A stretch of DNA of 64,000 nt from Niveispirillum cyanobacteriorum (GCF_002868735.1 NZ_CP025614.1:1-64000); one strand, 5' to 3'; counted from the stretch's first letter, positions 17,237-25,560 are shown. Notes: generated by a model not told the origin, from the letters alone. Numbers and translations are program-made.

Positions 17237-19711
17237 TCACTCCACGGTGGCAAGGGTTTGGAAATCACGGGCAGCGGGGGCACCGGGTGCCCGTTCAGCC
17301 CAGGGATCGACCTGGGCATGGCGCTGGCTGGCCAGGAACCGGGCATGCAGGGCGCGGCGGTTGTCGGCATCGTCAACCACGCGGGTCTTCACGAAATCCA
17401 GGCCCACACGCTCAATCCAGGGGGCGGTGCGTTCCAGGTAATGCGCCTCTTCGCGGTAGAGCTGCATGAAGGCACCGCAATATTCCTGCACCTCTTCTTC
17501 CGTGGTCACCTTGGTCAGAAGGTCGGTGCCGCGCAGCTTGATGCCGCCATTGCCGCCGACCAGCAGGTCGAAGCCGCCATCGGTGGCGATGACGCCGAAA
17601 TCCTTGATGGTGGCTTCCGCGCAGTTGCGGGGGCAGCCGGACACCGCCATCTTGAACTTGTGCGGGGTCCAGGAACCCCAGGTCATCCGTTCCAGATTGA
17701 CCCCGACCTCCATGGATTTCTGCGTGCCGAACCGGCACCATTCCGACCCGACACAGGTCTTCACGGTGCGCAGCGCCTTGCCATAGGCATGGCCCGACAC
17801 CATCCCGGCCCCGTTCAGGTCAGCCCAGACGGCAGGCAAATCTTCCTTCTTCACACCCAGAAGGTCGATGCGCTGACCCCCCGTCACTTTCACGGTGGGG
17901 ATATCAAACTTGTCCACCACATCGGCGATGGCGCGCAGTTCCTTGGCATTGGTCAGCCCGCCCCACATGCGCGGCACGACGGAATAGGTGCCGTCCTTCT
18001 GAATGTTGGCGTGAACCCGCTCATTCACGAAGCGGCTGGCCCCATGATCGACATATTCACCGGGCCAGGTGGCGAGCAGGTAATAGTTCAGCGCCGGACG
18101 GCAGGTGTGGCAGCCATCAGGCGTCTTCCATTCCAACGCCTGCATGACGGCGGGGATGGATTTCAGTTCCTGTACGCGGATCAGGCGGCGGATCGTATCA
18201 TGGTCATGGTCGCTGCATTTGCAGATCGGCTTGACCCCCGCCGCCTCATACGCCCCGCCCAGCGCGTGGGCCAGCAGCCCCTCCACCAACCCGGTACAGG
18301 ACCCGCAGGAGGCCGATGCCTTGGTGGTGGCTTTCACCTGATCCAGGGTCGTCAGGCCCTTTTCGCTGATGGCCTTGACGATGGTGCCCTTGCAGACGCC
18401 GTTGCAGCCGCAGATTTCCGCCGTATCAGGCAGCGCCGCAACGGCGGCGGTAGGGTTTGCGGCACCGCCTTCCCGGGATGCGAAACCCTGGCCGAAGATC
18501 AGCGTGTCGCGCAACCCGCTGACATCCTCCCCCGCCTTCAGAAGCTGGAAGTACCACGCCCCATCGGCGGTGTCGCCATACATGACGGCCCCCTTGATGC
18601 GGCCATCCTGCAGCACGATGCGCTTATAGACGCCGCGTCCGGCATCGCGGAACACGATGTCTTCCGTCCCCGGCCCGCCGCTGAAATCGCCGGCGGAGAA
18701 GACATCGACGCCCGTCACCTTCAGCTTGGTGGAGGTGACGGAGCCGGGATAGCCCGCCGCCTGCTTGCCGGCCAGATGATCGGCCAGGACCTTCGCCATC
18801 TCAAACAGCGGCTGCACCAGCCCGTAGCAGGCCCCGCGATGCTGTACGCATTCACCGACGGCACTGATGGCGGGGTCGTTGGTCACCATATGGTCATCGA
18901 CCATGATACCGCGCCCGACTTCCAGACCGGCAGCGGCGGCCAGACGCGTGTCGGGACGGATGCCGACGGCCATCACCACCAGATCGGCGGGAAGGTTTGT
19001 GCCGTCCTTCAGCGCCACGCCCGTCACATGGGCATCACCCAGGATGGCGGCGGTATCGGCACTGGTCAGGACCGTCAGGCCCCGCCGCTCCAGCTCCTTG
19101 GCCAACAGATGCCCGGCGGATGCGTCCAGCTGCCGTTCCATCAAGTGGCCTGCCAAGTGCAGGACGGTCACTTCCATGCCTCGCGCCTTCAGGCCGACGG
19201 CGGCTTCCAGACCCAGCAACCCACCACCGATGACCACGGCCTTGCCGCCCTTGGCGCTGGCGGCCAGCATGGCATCGACATCGTCGACATCGCGGAAGGT
19301 GACAACGCCGGGCAACCGCGCGCCGGGGATGGGGATGACGATGGGCATGGAGCCGGTGGCGATCAGCAGCCGGTCATAGGGGACGGACAGGCCCGACTTG
19401 GTGATCACAACCTGATCATCGCGGTCGATCTCCTCCACCGGGTCGCCGGCATGCAGCTTGATATGGTTCTTCAGATACCAGTCCAGATCATTGATCACGA
19501 TCTGGTCAAAGGTCTTCTCCCCCGACAGCAGGGGCGACAGCATGATGCGGTTATAATTCACGCGCGGCTCCGCGCCGAACACCGTGATGTCGTAAAGGTC
19601 GGGCGCGCGTTCCAGCAATTCTTCGACGGCGCGGATGCCGGCCATGCCATTGCCGATAACGACCAGCCGGGGGCGTGAACTGGTGGCCGGGGGGGCGGAG
19701 AAGGGGGTCAT
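17237..19711 (-). CDS. nirB: NADH-dependent nitrite reductase large subunit
   Basis: An 824-residue NirB. In order: FAD-binding LVVIGNGMAGIRAVEELL, NADH-binding AVVIGGGLLGLEAAVGL, a BFD-like [2Fe-2S] domain (CGCNGVCKGT and SCGSCTGLVEG), and the siroheme/4Fe-4S domain with CVGSEWCRFG and VSGCPRNCAEATIKDFG near the C-terminus. Two starts are possible, 19723 (MEPDMTPF) and 19711 (MTPF); I chose 19711 because GGAG stands seven bases before it. First gene of the minus-strand assimilation cluster. Its 185-nt leader holds structures expected for NasT antitermination and a sigma-54 promoter. Confidence 0.94.
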   Translation of the reverse strand: MTPFSAPPATSSRPRLVVIGNGMAGIRAVEELLERAPDLYDITVFGAEPRVNYNRIMLSPLLSGEKTFDQIVINDLDWYLKNHIKLHAGDPVEEIDRDDQVVITKSGLSVPYDRLLIATGSMPIVIPIPGARLPGVVTFRDVDDVDAMLAASAKGGKAVVIGGGLLGLEAAVGLKARGMEVTVLHLAGHLMERQLDASAGHLLAKELERRGLTVLTSADTAAILGDAHVTGVALKDGTNLPADLVVMAVGIRPDTRLAAAAGLEVGRGIMVDDHMVTNDPAISAVGECVQHRGACYGLVQPLFEMAKVLADHLAGKQAAGYPGSVTSTKLKVTGVDVFSAGDFSGGPGTEDIVFRDAGRGVYKRIVLQDGRIKGAVMYGDTADGAWYFQLLKAGEDVSGLRDTLIFGQGFASREGGAANPTAAVAALPDTAEICGCNGVCKGTIVKAISEKGLTTLDQVKATTKASASCGSCTGLVEGLLAHALGGAYEAAGVKPICKCSDHDHDTIRRLIRVQELKSIPAVMQALEWKTPDGCHTCRPALNYYLLATWPGEYVDHGASRFVNERVHANIQKDGTYSVVPRMWGGLTNAKELRAIADVVDKFDIPTVKVTGGQRIDLLGVKKEDLPAVWADLNGAGMVSGHAYGKALRTVKTCVGSEWCRFGTQKSMEVGVNLERMTWGSWTPHKFKMAVSGCPRNCAEATIKDFGVIATDGGFDLLVGGNGGIKLRGTDLLTKVTTEEEVQEYCGAFMQLYREEAHYLERTAPWIERVGLDFVKTRVVDDADNRRALHARFLASQRHAQVDPWAERAPGAPAARDFQTLATVE

Positions 19712-19730
19712 GTCTGGCTCCATCCATCTC

Positions 19731-19749
19731 TTGCGCAAAAAATGCGCAA
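19731..19749 (-). promoter_or_regulatory. Short perfect hairpin before the nirB ribosome site
   Basis: TTGCGCA and TGCGCAA (7 bp) enclose a five-base loop, about 20-40 bases before the nirB start. It follows the U6 tract of the leader terminator and could modulate access of ribosomes. Confidence 0.5.
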
Positions 19750-19750
19750 T

Positions 19751-19785
19751 AAAAAAGGCGCCCGACCGTGCATCGCCCCCCGCCT
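19751..19785 (-). terminator. Leader terminator/attenuator of nirB
   Basis: In the nirB leader RNA a G+C-rich hairpin (arms in about 19774-19785 and 19755-19760) is followed directly by six U residues (A6 at 19751-19756 on the plus strand). A terminator between promoter and first gene is what an antitermination protein such as NasT would act on. Confidence 0.6.
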
Positions 19786-19820
19786 GGGGACAGTTACACG
19801 TTCGGACGCCATTATCCGGT

Positions 19821-19840
19821 GGGGCCCGGCCTTGGACCCC
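19821..19840 (-). promoter_or_regulatory. ANTAR-type hexaloop hairpin in the nirB leader
   Basis: A 7-bp stem (one G-U) closes the hexaloop AAGGCC, which has A at position 1 and G at position 4, the conserved pair recognised by ANTAR antiterminators. An 8-bp hairpin lies just upstream in the RNA (19848-19867), giving the two-hairpin layout known for NasR/NasT targets, although the upstream loop does not show A1/G4. Confidence 0.65.
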
Positions 19841-19905
19841 TATATCTGCCCTCCCGTCTGGAAGGGCCGTCGCAACGCTGCATCGCCTTGCGCCGCTTCT
19901 CCATT

Positions 19906-19922
19906 TGCGAATGGCGTGCCAA
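19906..19922 (-). promoter_or_regulatory. Sigma-54 promoter of nirB
   Basis: TTGGCACGCCATTCGCA matches the RpoN consensus (TGGCACG-N4-TTGCW) at all but one position, with the GG and GC dinucleotides correctly spaced. The predicted transcription start is about 19895, giving a leader of about 185 nt before nirB. Confidence 0.7.
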
Positions 19923-20018
19923 GGCGGCAACCTGTTGGAATCGCAGGATTCTGGGGTCTTGCGGCGAACCAAGTGGACCACCATGTTGCTAAAATTTCAG
20001 GCAGCGCCCAAACCGTGA

Positions 20019-20032
20019 TGCATTTTTGTGCA
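20019..20032. promoter_or_regulatory. Possible NtrC half-palindrome between the divergent promoters
   Basis: TGCATTTTTGTGCA resembles the NtrC site (GCAC-N5-7-GTGC) with one weak half. It lies about 80 bp upstream of the predicted narK start and 125 bp from that of nirB, a usual enhancer distance. Weak by itself. Confidence 0.3.
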
Positions 20033-20085
20033 GTTGCGAAGCGACGCGACCGCGCAAAGTCACGGAATCCCGTGCCTGCGCCCAC

Positions 20086-20101
20086 TGGCACGGCCATTGC
20101 T
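20086..20101 (+). promoter_or_regulatory. Sigma-54 promoter of narK
   Basis: TGGCACGGCCATTGCT fits the RpoN consensus TGGCACG-N4-TTGCW at every defined base. Transcription should begin near 20112, giving a leader of about 130 nt to the narK ATG. Confidence 0.8.
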
Positions 20102-20134
20102 GAATAAGGCTCGTCCCGAGGCAGGGATATTCCA

Positions 20135-20152
20135 TCGTCCAACGGCGGACGA
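20135..20152 (+). promoter_or_regulatory. ANTAR-type hexaloop hairpin in the narK leader
   Basis: TCGTCC and GGACGA form a perfect 6-bp stem around the hexaloop AACGGC (A1, G4). It is the counterpart of the hairpin in the nirB leader. A weaker TCCC/GGGA hairpin (about 20113-20126) precedes it and may be the first hairpin of the pair. Confidence 0.68.
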
Positions 20153-20195
20153 CCAGGCAGGGGTGGAGAAAGCATCTTCACCGCAACGCATGGCC

Positions 20196-20228
20196 GTCGA
20201 CCGGGAACGGGCAAGCGGCCCGGACGAC
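20196..20228 (+). terminator. Leader terminator-like hairpin of narK
   Basis: A 10-position stem with one A-A mismatch (20196-20205 with 20219-20228) is followed by AAGGGCTTT, so the U tract is short. It lies after the ANTAR hairpin and 13 bp before the narK start; AAGGG just behind it is the likely ribosome site. Confidence 0.55.
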
Positions 20229-20241
20229 AAGGGCTTTAACG

Positions 20242-21570
20242 ATGGATATCCGCAACAAGGCCACACGCATCGACCTGTTCACGCTGAAAAGCGTGCAGAT
20301 GCGGGCCTTTCACATGACCTGGTTCGCCTTCTTCCTGTGTTTCTTCGGCTGGTTCGGCATCGCCCCGCTGATGGCCGTGGTGCGCGATGATCTGGGCCTG
20401 ACCAAGGGGCAGATCGGCAATATCATGATTGCGTCGGTTGCCATCACGGTTGCCGTGCGCCTGATCATCGGGCCGATGTGCGACCGGTTCGGGCCGCGCC
20501 GCACCTATACGGGCCTGCTGGCCTTCGGCGCGATCCCCGTCATGTGCGTGGGTCTGGCCGACAGTTACGAGACGTTCCTGCTGGCGCGCCTTGCCATCGG
20601 TGCCATTGGTGCCGCCTTCGTCATCACCCAATATCATACCTCGGTGATGTTCGCGCCCAATGTCGTGGGCACGGCCAATGCCACCACGGCGGGGTGGGGC
20701 AATCTGGGTGGCGGCATCACGCAGATGGTGATGCCCCTGGTCCTGACCGGCATCCTGTTCTTAGGCGTGGACAAGACCCATGCCTGGCGGCTGGCCATGG
20801 TGGTGCCGGGTCTGGTGCTGCTGGTGGCGGCCCTTGCCTATTGGCGCTTTACGCAGGATTGCCCGGACGGGGATTTCAAAGAACTGCGCGAAGCTGGCCG
20901 CCTGCCGCTCGCCAATGGGGGCAAGGATGGAGGGAAGGGCAGAGGCGGGTTTCTGACGGCCCTGTCCGATATCCGCGTCTGGGCCTTGTTCATCGCTTAT
21001 GGTGCCTGCTTTGGCGTGGAACTGACCCTGCACAATATTGCGGCCATCTATTTCTTCGATACTTTCAAGCTGGACCTCGCCACCGCCGGCATCATCGCGG
21101 GCCTGTTCGGATCGATGAGCCTGTTCGCCCGCACCCTGGGCGGTTGGCTCTCCGACCGCTGGGCAGGACAGGCGGGCTTGCAGGCGCGCGTGCGGTTGCT
21201 GTTCCTGGTGCTGTTCGCCGAAGGGCTGGCGCTGCTGCTGTTCTCGCAGATGACAGTCCTGTGGGTAGCGGTCACGGCCATGCTGTTCTTTTCGCTGTTC
21301 GTGCAGATGGGCTGCGGTGCCACCTTCGGCATCGTGCCCTTCGTGAACCGCAAGGCGCTGGGGTCCGTGTCGGGCATTGTCGGGGCGGGCGGCAATATGG
21401 GGGCGGTGGCCGCCGGCTTTCTGTTCAAGGCGGAAGGCATCACCTATCAGCAAGGTCTGATGTATCTGGGTGTCGCGGTGACCCTGGCGTCGCTGCCGAC
21501 CCTGCTGATCCGGTTCAATGAGGGTGCGGTGGCAGAGGTAAGGGGCGTGGTTCCCGTCCCGGCGGAGTGA
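20242..21570 (+). CDS. narK: Nitrate/nitrite transporter, MFS NNP family
   Basis: A 442-residue, twelve-helix transporter of the NarK/NrtP (NNP) family. Signature segments are GWGNLGGGITQMVMP in the middle (nitrate signature 1) and GIVGAGGNMGAVAAGFLF near residue 390 (nitrate signature 2), plus the MFS A-motif-like GPMCDRFGPRRTYTG. It imports nitrate for the divergent NasA-NirBD enzymes. First gene of the narK-nasT-nasS set, behind a sigma-54 promoter and a structured leader. Confidence 0.93.
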   Translation: MDIRNKATRIDLFTLKSVQMRAFHMTWFAFFLCFFGWFGIAPLMAVVRDDLGLTKGQIGNIMIASVAITVAVRLIIGPMCDRFGPRRTYTGLLAFGAIPVMCVGLADSYETFLLARLAIGAIGAAFVITQYHTSVMFAPNVVGTANATTAGWGNLGGGITQMVMPLVLTGILFLGVDKTHAWRLAMVVPGLVLLVAALAYWRFTQDCPDGDFKELREAGRLPLANGGKDGGKGRGGFLTALSDIRVWALFIAYGACFGVELTLHNIAAIYFFDTFKLDLATAGIIAGLFGSMSLFARTLGGWLSDRWAGQAGLQARVRLLFLVLFAEGLALLLFSQMTVLWVAVTAMLFFSLFVQMGCGATFGIVPFVNRKALGSVSGIVGAGGNMGAVAAGFLFKAEGITYQQGLMYLGVAVTLASLPTLLIRFNEGAVAEVRGVVPVPAE

Positions 21571-21587
21571 GGGCAACGGACAAAAGC

Positions 21588-22175
21588 ATGGCCAATCCTG
21601 AACCCAATATCCTGATCATTGACGGCAATCCCGACCGCGCTTCGGTGGTGGAGCGCGGGCTGGTGGAATCCGGCTGGGTCCGGGTCAGCACGATCGGCCC
21701 CTCGGTCAATCTGCTGGCCCGCATCCAGGCGCTGGCCCCCGATGTCATCATCATCGATCTGGAGAACCCCGACCGTGACACGCTGGAACAGATGTTCCAG
21801 GTCAGCCGCGTGGTGCAGCGGCCCATCGCCATGTTCGTGGATCAAAGCGACAGCCAGATGATCCATGCCGCCATTGAGGCGGGGGTCAGCGCCTATGTCG
21901 TCGATGGGCTGCGTCAGGACCGGATCAAGCCGATTGTGGAAACGGCCATCACCCGCTTCAACGCCTTTGACCGGCTGCGCCGCGAACGGGACGAGGCGCA
22001 GTCCAAGTTGCAGGATCGAAAACAGGTGGAGAAGGCCAAGGGCCTTCTGATGAAGCATCGCGGCCTGTCGGAGGAGGATGCCTATACCCTGATGCGCCGC
22101 ACCGCCATGAAGCAGAACCGCAAATTGTCCGACATCGCGCAGAGCGTGATCACCGCCTTCGAGATGGAGATTTAA
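21588..22175 (+). CDS. nasT: NasT-type ANTAR response-regulator antiterminator
   Basis: A 195-residue protein with an N-terminal receiver-like domain (NILIIDGNPDRASVVERGLV, to about residue 120) and a C-terminal ANTAR RNA-binding domain (QVEKAKGLLMKHRGLSEEDA, then YTLMRRTAMKQNRKLSDIAQ). NasT binds hairpin pairs in the leaders of nitrate-assimilation transcripts and prevents termination; it is held inactive by NasS without nitrate. I prefer the ATG at 21588 over a GTG at 21567. The gene ends two bases before nasS. Confidence 0.92.
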   Translation: MANPEPNILIIDGNPDRASVVERGLVESGWVRVSTIGPSVNLLARIQALAPDVIIIDLENPDRDTLEQMFQVSRVVQRPIAMFVDQSDSQMIHAAIEAGVSAYVVDGLRQDRIKPIVETAITRFNAFDRLRRERDEAQSKLQDRKQVEKAKGLLMKHRGLSEEDAYTLMRRTAMKQNRKLSDIAQSVITAFEMEI

Positions 22176-22177
22176 GA

Positions 22178-23185
22178 ATGGCCGAGATCGTCAAGCTGGG
22201 CTTCGCGCCCCTGGTGGATTGCGCCATTCCCGTCGCGGCGGCGGAAGGTGGCTTCGCGGCGGCGGAAGGGATCGACCTGATGCTGGACCGTGCGCCGTCC
22301 TGGGCGGCGCTGCGCGATAAGCTGGCCTTCGGACGGGTGGAGGGGGCGCATATCCTGGCGCCCCTGGCGCTGGCCATTCATCAGGGCATTGCCGGGGTGC
22401 CGGCCACGCCGCTGGTGGTGCCCGTGTCCCTGGGGTTGGCCAATAATGCCATCACCCTGTCCATGGAGCTTTACGAACGCATGGTGGCGGCGGCACCCGA
22501 GGTGATGGCGGGGCCGCCCGCCCTGCGCGCCCGCGCCCTGCGGCCCGTCATCGATGCCGACCGCGCGGCGGGCAAGCCGTTTCTGTCCTTCGTCACCGTC
22601 TTCCATTTCTCCTGCCACCATTACGAGCTGCTGAAATGGCTGGCCGATGGCGGGATCGATGGCCGGTCGGAAGTGAATATCGGCGTCATCGCCCCGCCGC
22701 GCATGGTGGAAAGCCTGGCCGCCGGCTGGATCGACGGTTATTGCGCGGGCGAACCCTGGAACCTGCGCGCCGTACAGCGTGGGGTGGGCAAGGTGGTGGT
22801 GACCAAGGCCGATATCAGGCCCGATGGGTTGGAAAAGGTGCTGGGCCTGCGCGCCGATTGGGCCGATGCCGACCCCGCCCGCACATCCGCCCTGATCCGG
22901 GCTGTGGTAAAGGCCGCCGACTGGTGCGCCGATCCGGCCAACCGCGGCGATCTGGCCCGGCTGCTGGCCGAACCGCGCCATGTCGGTCTGGCGGCGGATC
23001 TGATTGCGGAGACCCTGGCCGGGGCCATGCCCGCCCCCAACCGTAACCGCCCCGATCCGGCGGATGTGGGCCGGCTGCTGGCAGAGATGGCGGCGGCGGG
23101 ACAGTTGGAAGTGTCGGTGGACCGGGGTGCGGGTCTGGCGGCGGCGGTCTGGCGGTCTGATCTTTATGATGCGGCGATGGTGTAA
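22178..23185 (+). CDS. nasS: NasS-type nitrate sensor (NrtA-like binding protein)
   Basis: A 335-residue protein of the NrtA/CmpA-like periplasmic-binding fold but with no signal peptide (MAEIVKLGFAPLVDCAIPVA), as expected for the cytoplasmic sensor NasS. Characteristic stretches are FGRVEGAHILAPLALAIHQG and AGWIDGYCAGEPWNLRAVQ. Without nitrate it sequesters NasT; nitrate binding releases it. Translationally close to nasT (2-bp gap). Confidence 0.92.
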   Translation: MAEIVKLGFAPLVDCAIPVAAAEGGFAAAEGIDLMLDRAPSWAALRDKLAFGRVEGAHILAPLALAIHQGIAGVPATPLVVPVSLGLANNAITLSMELYERMVAAAPEVMAGPPALRARALRPVIDADRAAGKPFLSFVTVFHFSCHHYELLKWLADGGIDGRSEVNIGVIAPPRMVESLAAGWIDGYCAGEPWNLRAVQRGVGKVVVTKADIRPDGLEKVLGLRADWADADPARTSALIRAVVKAADWCADPANRGDLARLLAEPRHVGLAADLIAETLAGAMPAPNRNRPDPADVGRLLAEMAAAGQLEVSVDRGAGLAAAVWRSDLYDAAMV

Positions 23186-23230
23186 CGCCGATCCGGGCAG
23201 GAGCCGCGGCAGTTCATGCCGTGACATGCA

Positions 23231-23803
23231 TCAGCCCTTGGTGCCTGCGCCATTGCGGCGGTTCCACTCGCGGATGGCCTCCTCCGACAGGGGGGTGCCG
23301 GCATCGGCCATTTCTGCCTTGTATCGGTTCGGCTCCAGGGGGGCGGGGGGCTTTGCCGCCGCCATCTGTGCCTGTGTCGCCAGGACGGCCTGCACCTGCT
23401 CCAGGCTGGGTCCCTTGGCGCGGCGGGCCGACAGCAGGGTGCGGTCGCCGAAGAAAAAGGCGATGATGGCCCCCAGCACCACCCACATTTCATCGGGGAT
23501 CAGGGCCCAGGCCTGCGCCGCCGCCGCAAAGCCCACAGGATCGGCGGATGCCCAGACGAATATGCCGATCACTCCCAACGCCATGGCTGGCCGGGGCAGA
23601 CGGTTCAGCCCATCGATGAAACTGTCCCACCATGTGCGGCCCTGGCGGTCGGCGAATTCGGCCCCGAACTGCTGAAACCGGGCCAGCATCTCAGCATGGC
23701 GGCTGGTCTCGTCCTGGGTTTTGTCGCCAGTAAAGGGCGTGATGGCACCGGCCAATGCCTGCGCCCCGCCGCCGACCAGCGCCTGTAACAGCTTGTTCAG
23801 CAT
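23231..23803 (-). CDS. Holin-like protein, GTA_holin_3TM type, orphan
   Basis: A 190-residue protein starting MLNKLLQALVGGGAQALAG, with WWDSFIDGLNRLPRPAMALG, a membrane helix around GVIGIFVWASADPVGF and another at EMWVVLGAIIAFFFGDRTL. This is the pattern of the 'holin of 3TMs, for gene-transfer release' family. I chose the ATG at 23803, with AAGGA about 10 bases upstream, over a longer frame. No capsid, tail or lysin genes are near, so it is an orphan; role in lysis is unknown. A perfect 12-bp hairpin lies immediately upstream. Confidence 0.75.
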   Translation of the reverse strand: MLNKLLQALVGGGAQALAGAITPFTGDKTQDETSRHAEMLARFQQFGAEFADRQGRTWWDSFIDGLNRLPRPAMALGVIGIFVWASADPVGFAAAAQAWALIPDEMWVVLGAIIAFFFGDRTLLSARRAKGPSLEQVQAVLATQAQMAAAKPPAPLEPNRYKAEMADAGTPLSEEAIREWNRRNGAGTKG

Positions 23804-23826
23804 GGATTTCGATCCTTCAAATGCAC

Positions 23827-23864
23827 AAAGGCGGTGGCAGCCGATCAGGGCCGCCACCGCCTTT
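23827..23864 (-). terminator. Strong hairpin between ccdB and the holin gene
   Basis: A perfect 12-bp stem (23827-23838 with 23853-23864) and 14-base loop. It should end the ccdAB transcript; the following tract is only weakly U-rich (TTTGTGCATTT). Confidence 0.65.
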
Positions 23865-23929
23865 GCCGGGATTCCGGGTGGGTGTGGGAAATGAGATTAT
23901 AGGAATAAAGTCATTTTACCAAGGGATGA

Positions 23930-24247
23930 TCAGTCTGGATATCCGCGTGCCAGAACCTGATCCAGGGCGCGGATCATAATGTCGCCATGGTTGGCGACGT
24001 TGCCGACAAGACGGCCCAGGGACGACTGGGGAATGTTGGTGATCTCAAGGGCTTGGAAATGTAACGGCGCGCCCTCAATCATGACGATAGGTGCCATGGT
24101 AAGGTCGCGGGAAAAGCCAGGGTCGGGAGAAAGCGGAACCACGATACGCCGTTCCCAGCGGCGCAGAAGTCCAGCTTGCACAATGACAAAATAAGGAAAC
24201 AGATTCTTAGACCGCCCGTTGTTCGTATGAACATCGAACTGCGGCAT
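23930..24247 (-). CDS. ccdB: CcdB-family toxin
   Basis: A 105-residue CcdB homologue, a gyrase-poisoning toxin. Family features are MPQFDVHTNNGRSKNLFPYF at the start, VVPLSPDPGF, and the C-terminal run with SSLGRLVGNVANHGDIMIRA. Its ATG overlaps the ccdA stop (ATGA), as usual for ccdAB. On a plasmid or chromid this pair would favour segregational stability. Confidence 0.9.
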   Translation of the reverse strand: MPQFDVHTNNGRSKNLFPYFVIVQAGLLRRWERRIVVPLSPDPGFSRDLTMAPIVMIEGAPLHFQALEITNIPQSSLGRLVGNVANHGDIMIRALDQVLARGYPD

Positions 24248-24483
24248 CAGAGCGTGCCATATTCGTCGGCAACCGAGATACCCTGCGCAGACCAGGCGTT
24301 GTAGCGCTCCATTTCCTCGTCCATGCGGGTCTGAAGCTTCGCTCTCTCGCCACGTGCTACAGCGTCGGCAATGGCGCGGTCGGCCACGTCGGACAGGTTA
24401 ATCCCCAGGTCCTTTGCCAAGGCCACGTTCCGCGCTGTCAAAGATAGGTTCACGGGGCGTTTTAGAGCGGTAGCGCTGCTCAT
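24247..24483 (-). CDS. ccdA: CcdA-family antitoxin
   Basis: A 78-residue CcdA: an N-terminal ribbon-helix-helix (KRPVNLSLTARNVALAKDLG, then INLSDVADRAI) and a C-terminal toxin-binding tail (MERYNAWSAQGISVADEYG). I use the ATG at 24483, nine bases after AGAAGG, rather than the one at 24492, which directly abuts that site. It neutralises CcdB and should repress the operon. Confidence 0.9.
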   Translation of the reverse strand: MSSATALKRPVNLSLTARNVALAKDLGINLSDVADRAIADAVARGERAKLQTRMDEEMERYNAWSAQGISVADEYGTL

Positions 24484-24545
24484 CCTGCGCATCCTTCTGC
24501 CAAATCATGCGCAGGATAGCATCAATCTATCACCCTTGGCGATCC

Positions 24546-25547
24546 CTATGCATGCCCCGTCAGGGCCAGCAGGGCGAAGGTGGCCAGCCAATGTTCGCCC
24601 ATATAATCGCCGGCCACATGCGGCAGGCTGGCGGTCAGGTGAGCCGCCGCCGCTTGCTCCGCCCATCCCCGCGCGTCGTCGGGCAGGGCGGGGGCGATGG
24701 CGCGCCAGCACCAGGCGCGCGACAGGTTCAACCCGTCCAGATGCGCGATCTTGCCGTCCGTCCGGTCGCTGGGGGTGGCGGGCTGGAACAGGGTGGCGGG
24801 CTCTCCCGTCGCGACGCGCGGCAGGAAGGATGACAGCCAGGGGGCATACTCACCCGCTGGCAGCGCATGGCGCATCAGTTCCGCCACCATCAGGGTGGGG
24901 GACAGGAAATCATCCTGCGACGGTTCCCAGGCCTGCGCATCGCGGTCGCCGCCATGCCAGACCCGCGCCCGGTCGCGGCACAGGTCGGCCAGGGCCTTGT
25001 CGCCCACCAGATCGGCGTAATCCAGCGCCAGGGTCAGGGCGAAGGCCGTGTTACCATGGGTGCCGGCCCGCACCGGATATGTGGCCAGCGGCAGGAACGC
25101 CTTGAACCTGTCGGCAAAATCCCCGGCCAGCGGGGCCAGGGCCGCCGCCCATCGCCGCCCGTCATCGTCTTCCGCACGGTTCAGTTCGGCGGCCAGGGCC
25201 AGCAGCCAGCCCCAGCCATAGGGCCGTTCAAACCCGCGTGCCGTGGGCCGGGTCAGGTAATCCCGCTCGCCCGCGATCTTCACCGCTGTCAGATGGGCAT
25301 CGAACAGCGCCTTGATGGCGGCACCCGCGCCCAAGTCGGGGAACAGCCGGCGCAGGCGGGCCAGCAGCCAGTAGCCATGGACGCAGGAATGCCAGTCGTA
25401 ACTGCCATAGAAAACCGGGTGGAGGCCGCGCGGGTCGCCGACATCATCGGGTCCGGCCAGGACATGATCCAGCTTGTTGGGATATTCGCGGGTCACATGG
25501 CCCAGGGCCAGGGCCGCGAACTTCTCTGCCAGGGCTTGATCCAGCAT
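24546..25547 (-). CDS. DUF2891 family protein
   Basis: A 333-residue protein of the DUF2891 family, with HPVFYGSYDWHSCVHGYWLL near residue 45 and the alpha-barrel-like repeats expected of a six-hairpin glycosidase/terpenoid-cyclase-type fold (for example TYPVRAGTHGNTAFALTLAL). Soluble, no signal peptide. It follows the DUF979 gene by 13 bp on the same strand, so it is the third gene of a DUF969-DUF979-DUF2891 operon. Catalytic function is unknown to me. Confidence 0.85.
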   Translation of the reverse strand: MLDQALAEKFAALALGHVTREYPNKLDHVLAGPDDVGDPRGLHPVFYGSYDWHSCVHGYWLLARLRRLFPDLGAGAAIKALFDAHLTAVKIAGERDYLTRPTARGFERPYGWGWLLALAAELNRAEDDDGRRWAAALAPLAGDFADRFKAFLPLATYPVRAGTHGNTAFALTLALDYADLVGDKALADLCRDRARVWHGGDRDAQAWEPSQDDFLSPTLMVAELMRHALPAGEYAPWLSSFLPRVATGEPATLFQPATPSDRTDGKIAHLDGLNLSRAWCWRAIAPALPDDARGWAEQAAAAHLTASLPHVAGDYMGEHWLATFALLALTGHA

Positions 25548-25560
25548 TGGTCCCTCTCCC

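Noticed and set aside
17081-19678. 865-codon open frame on the plus strand
   Set aside because: Lies opposite nirB, which has complete cofactor motifs; no recognisable domain in the antisense product.
20028-20241. A possible small gene before narK
   Set aside because: The stretch is better explained by a perfect sigma-54 promoter and leader hairpins; the peptide has no family character.
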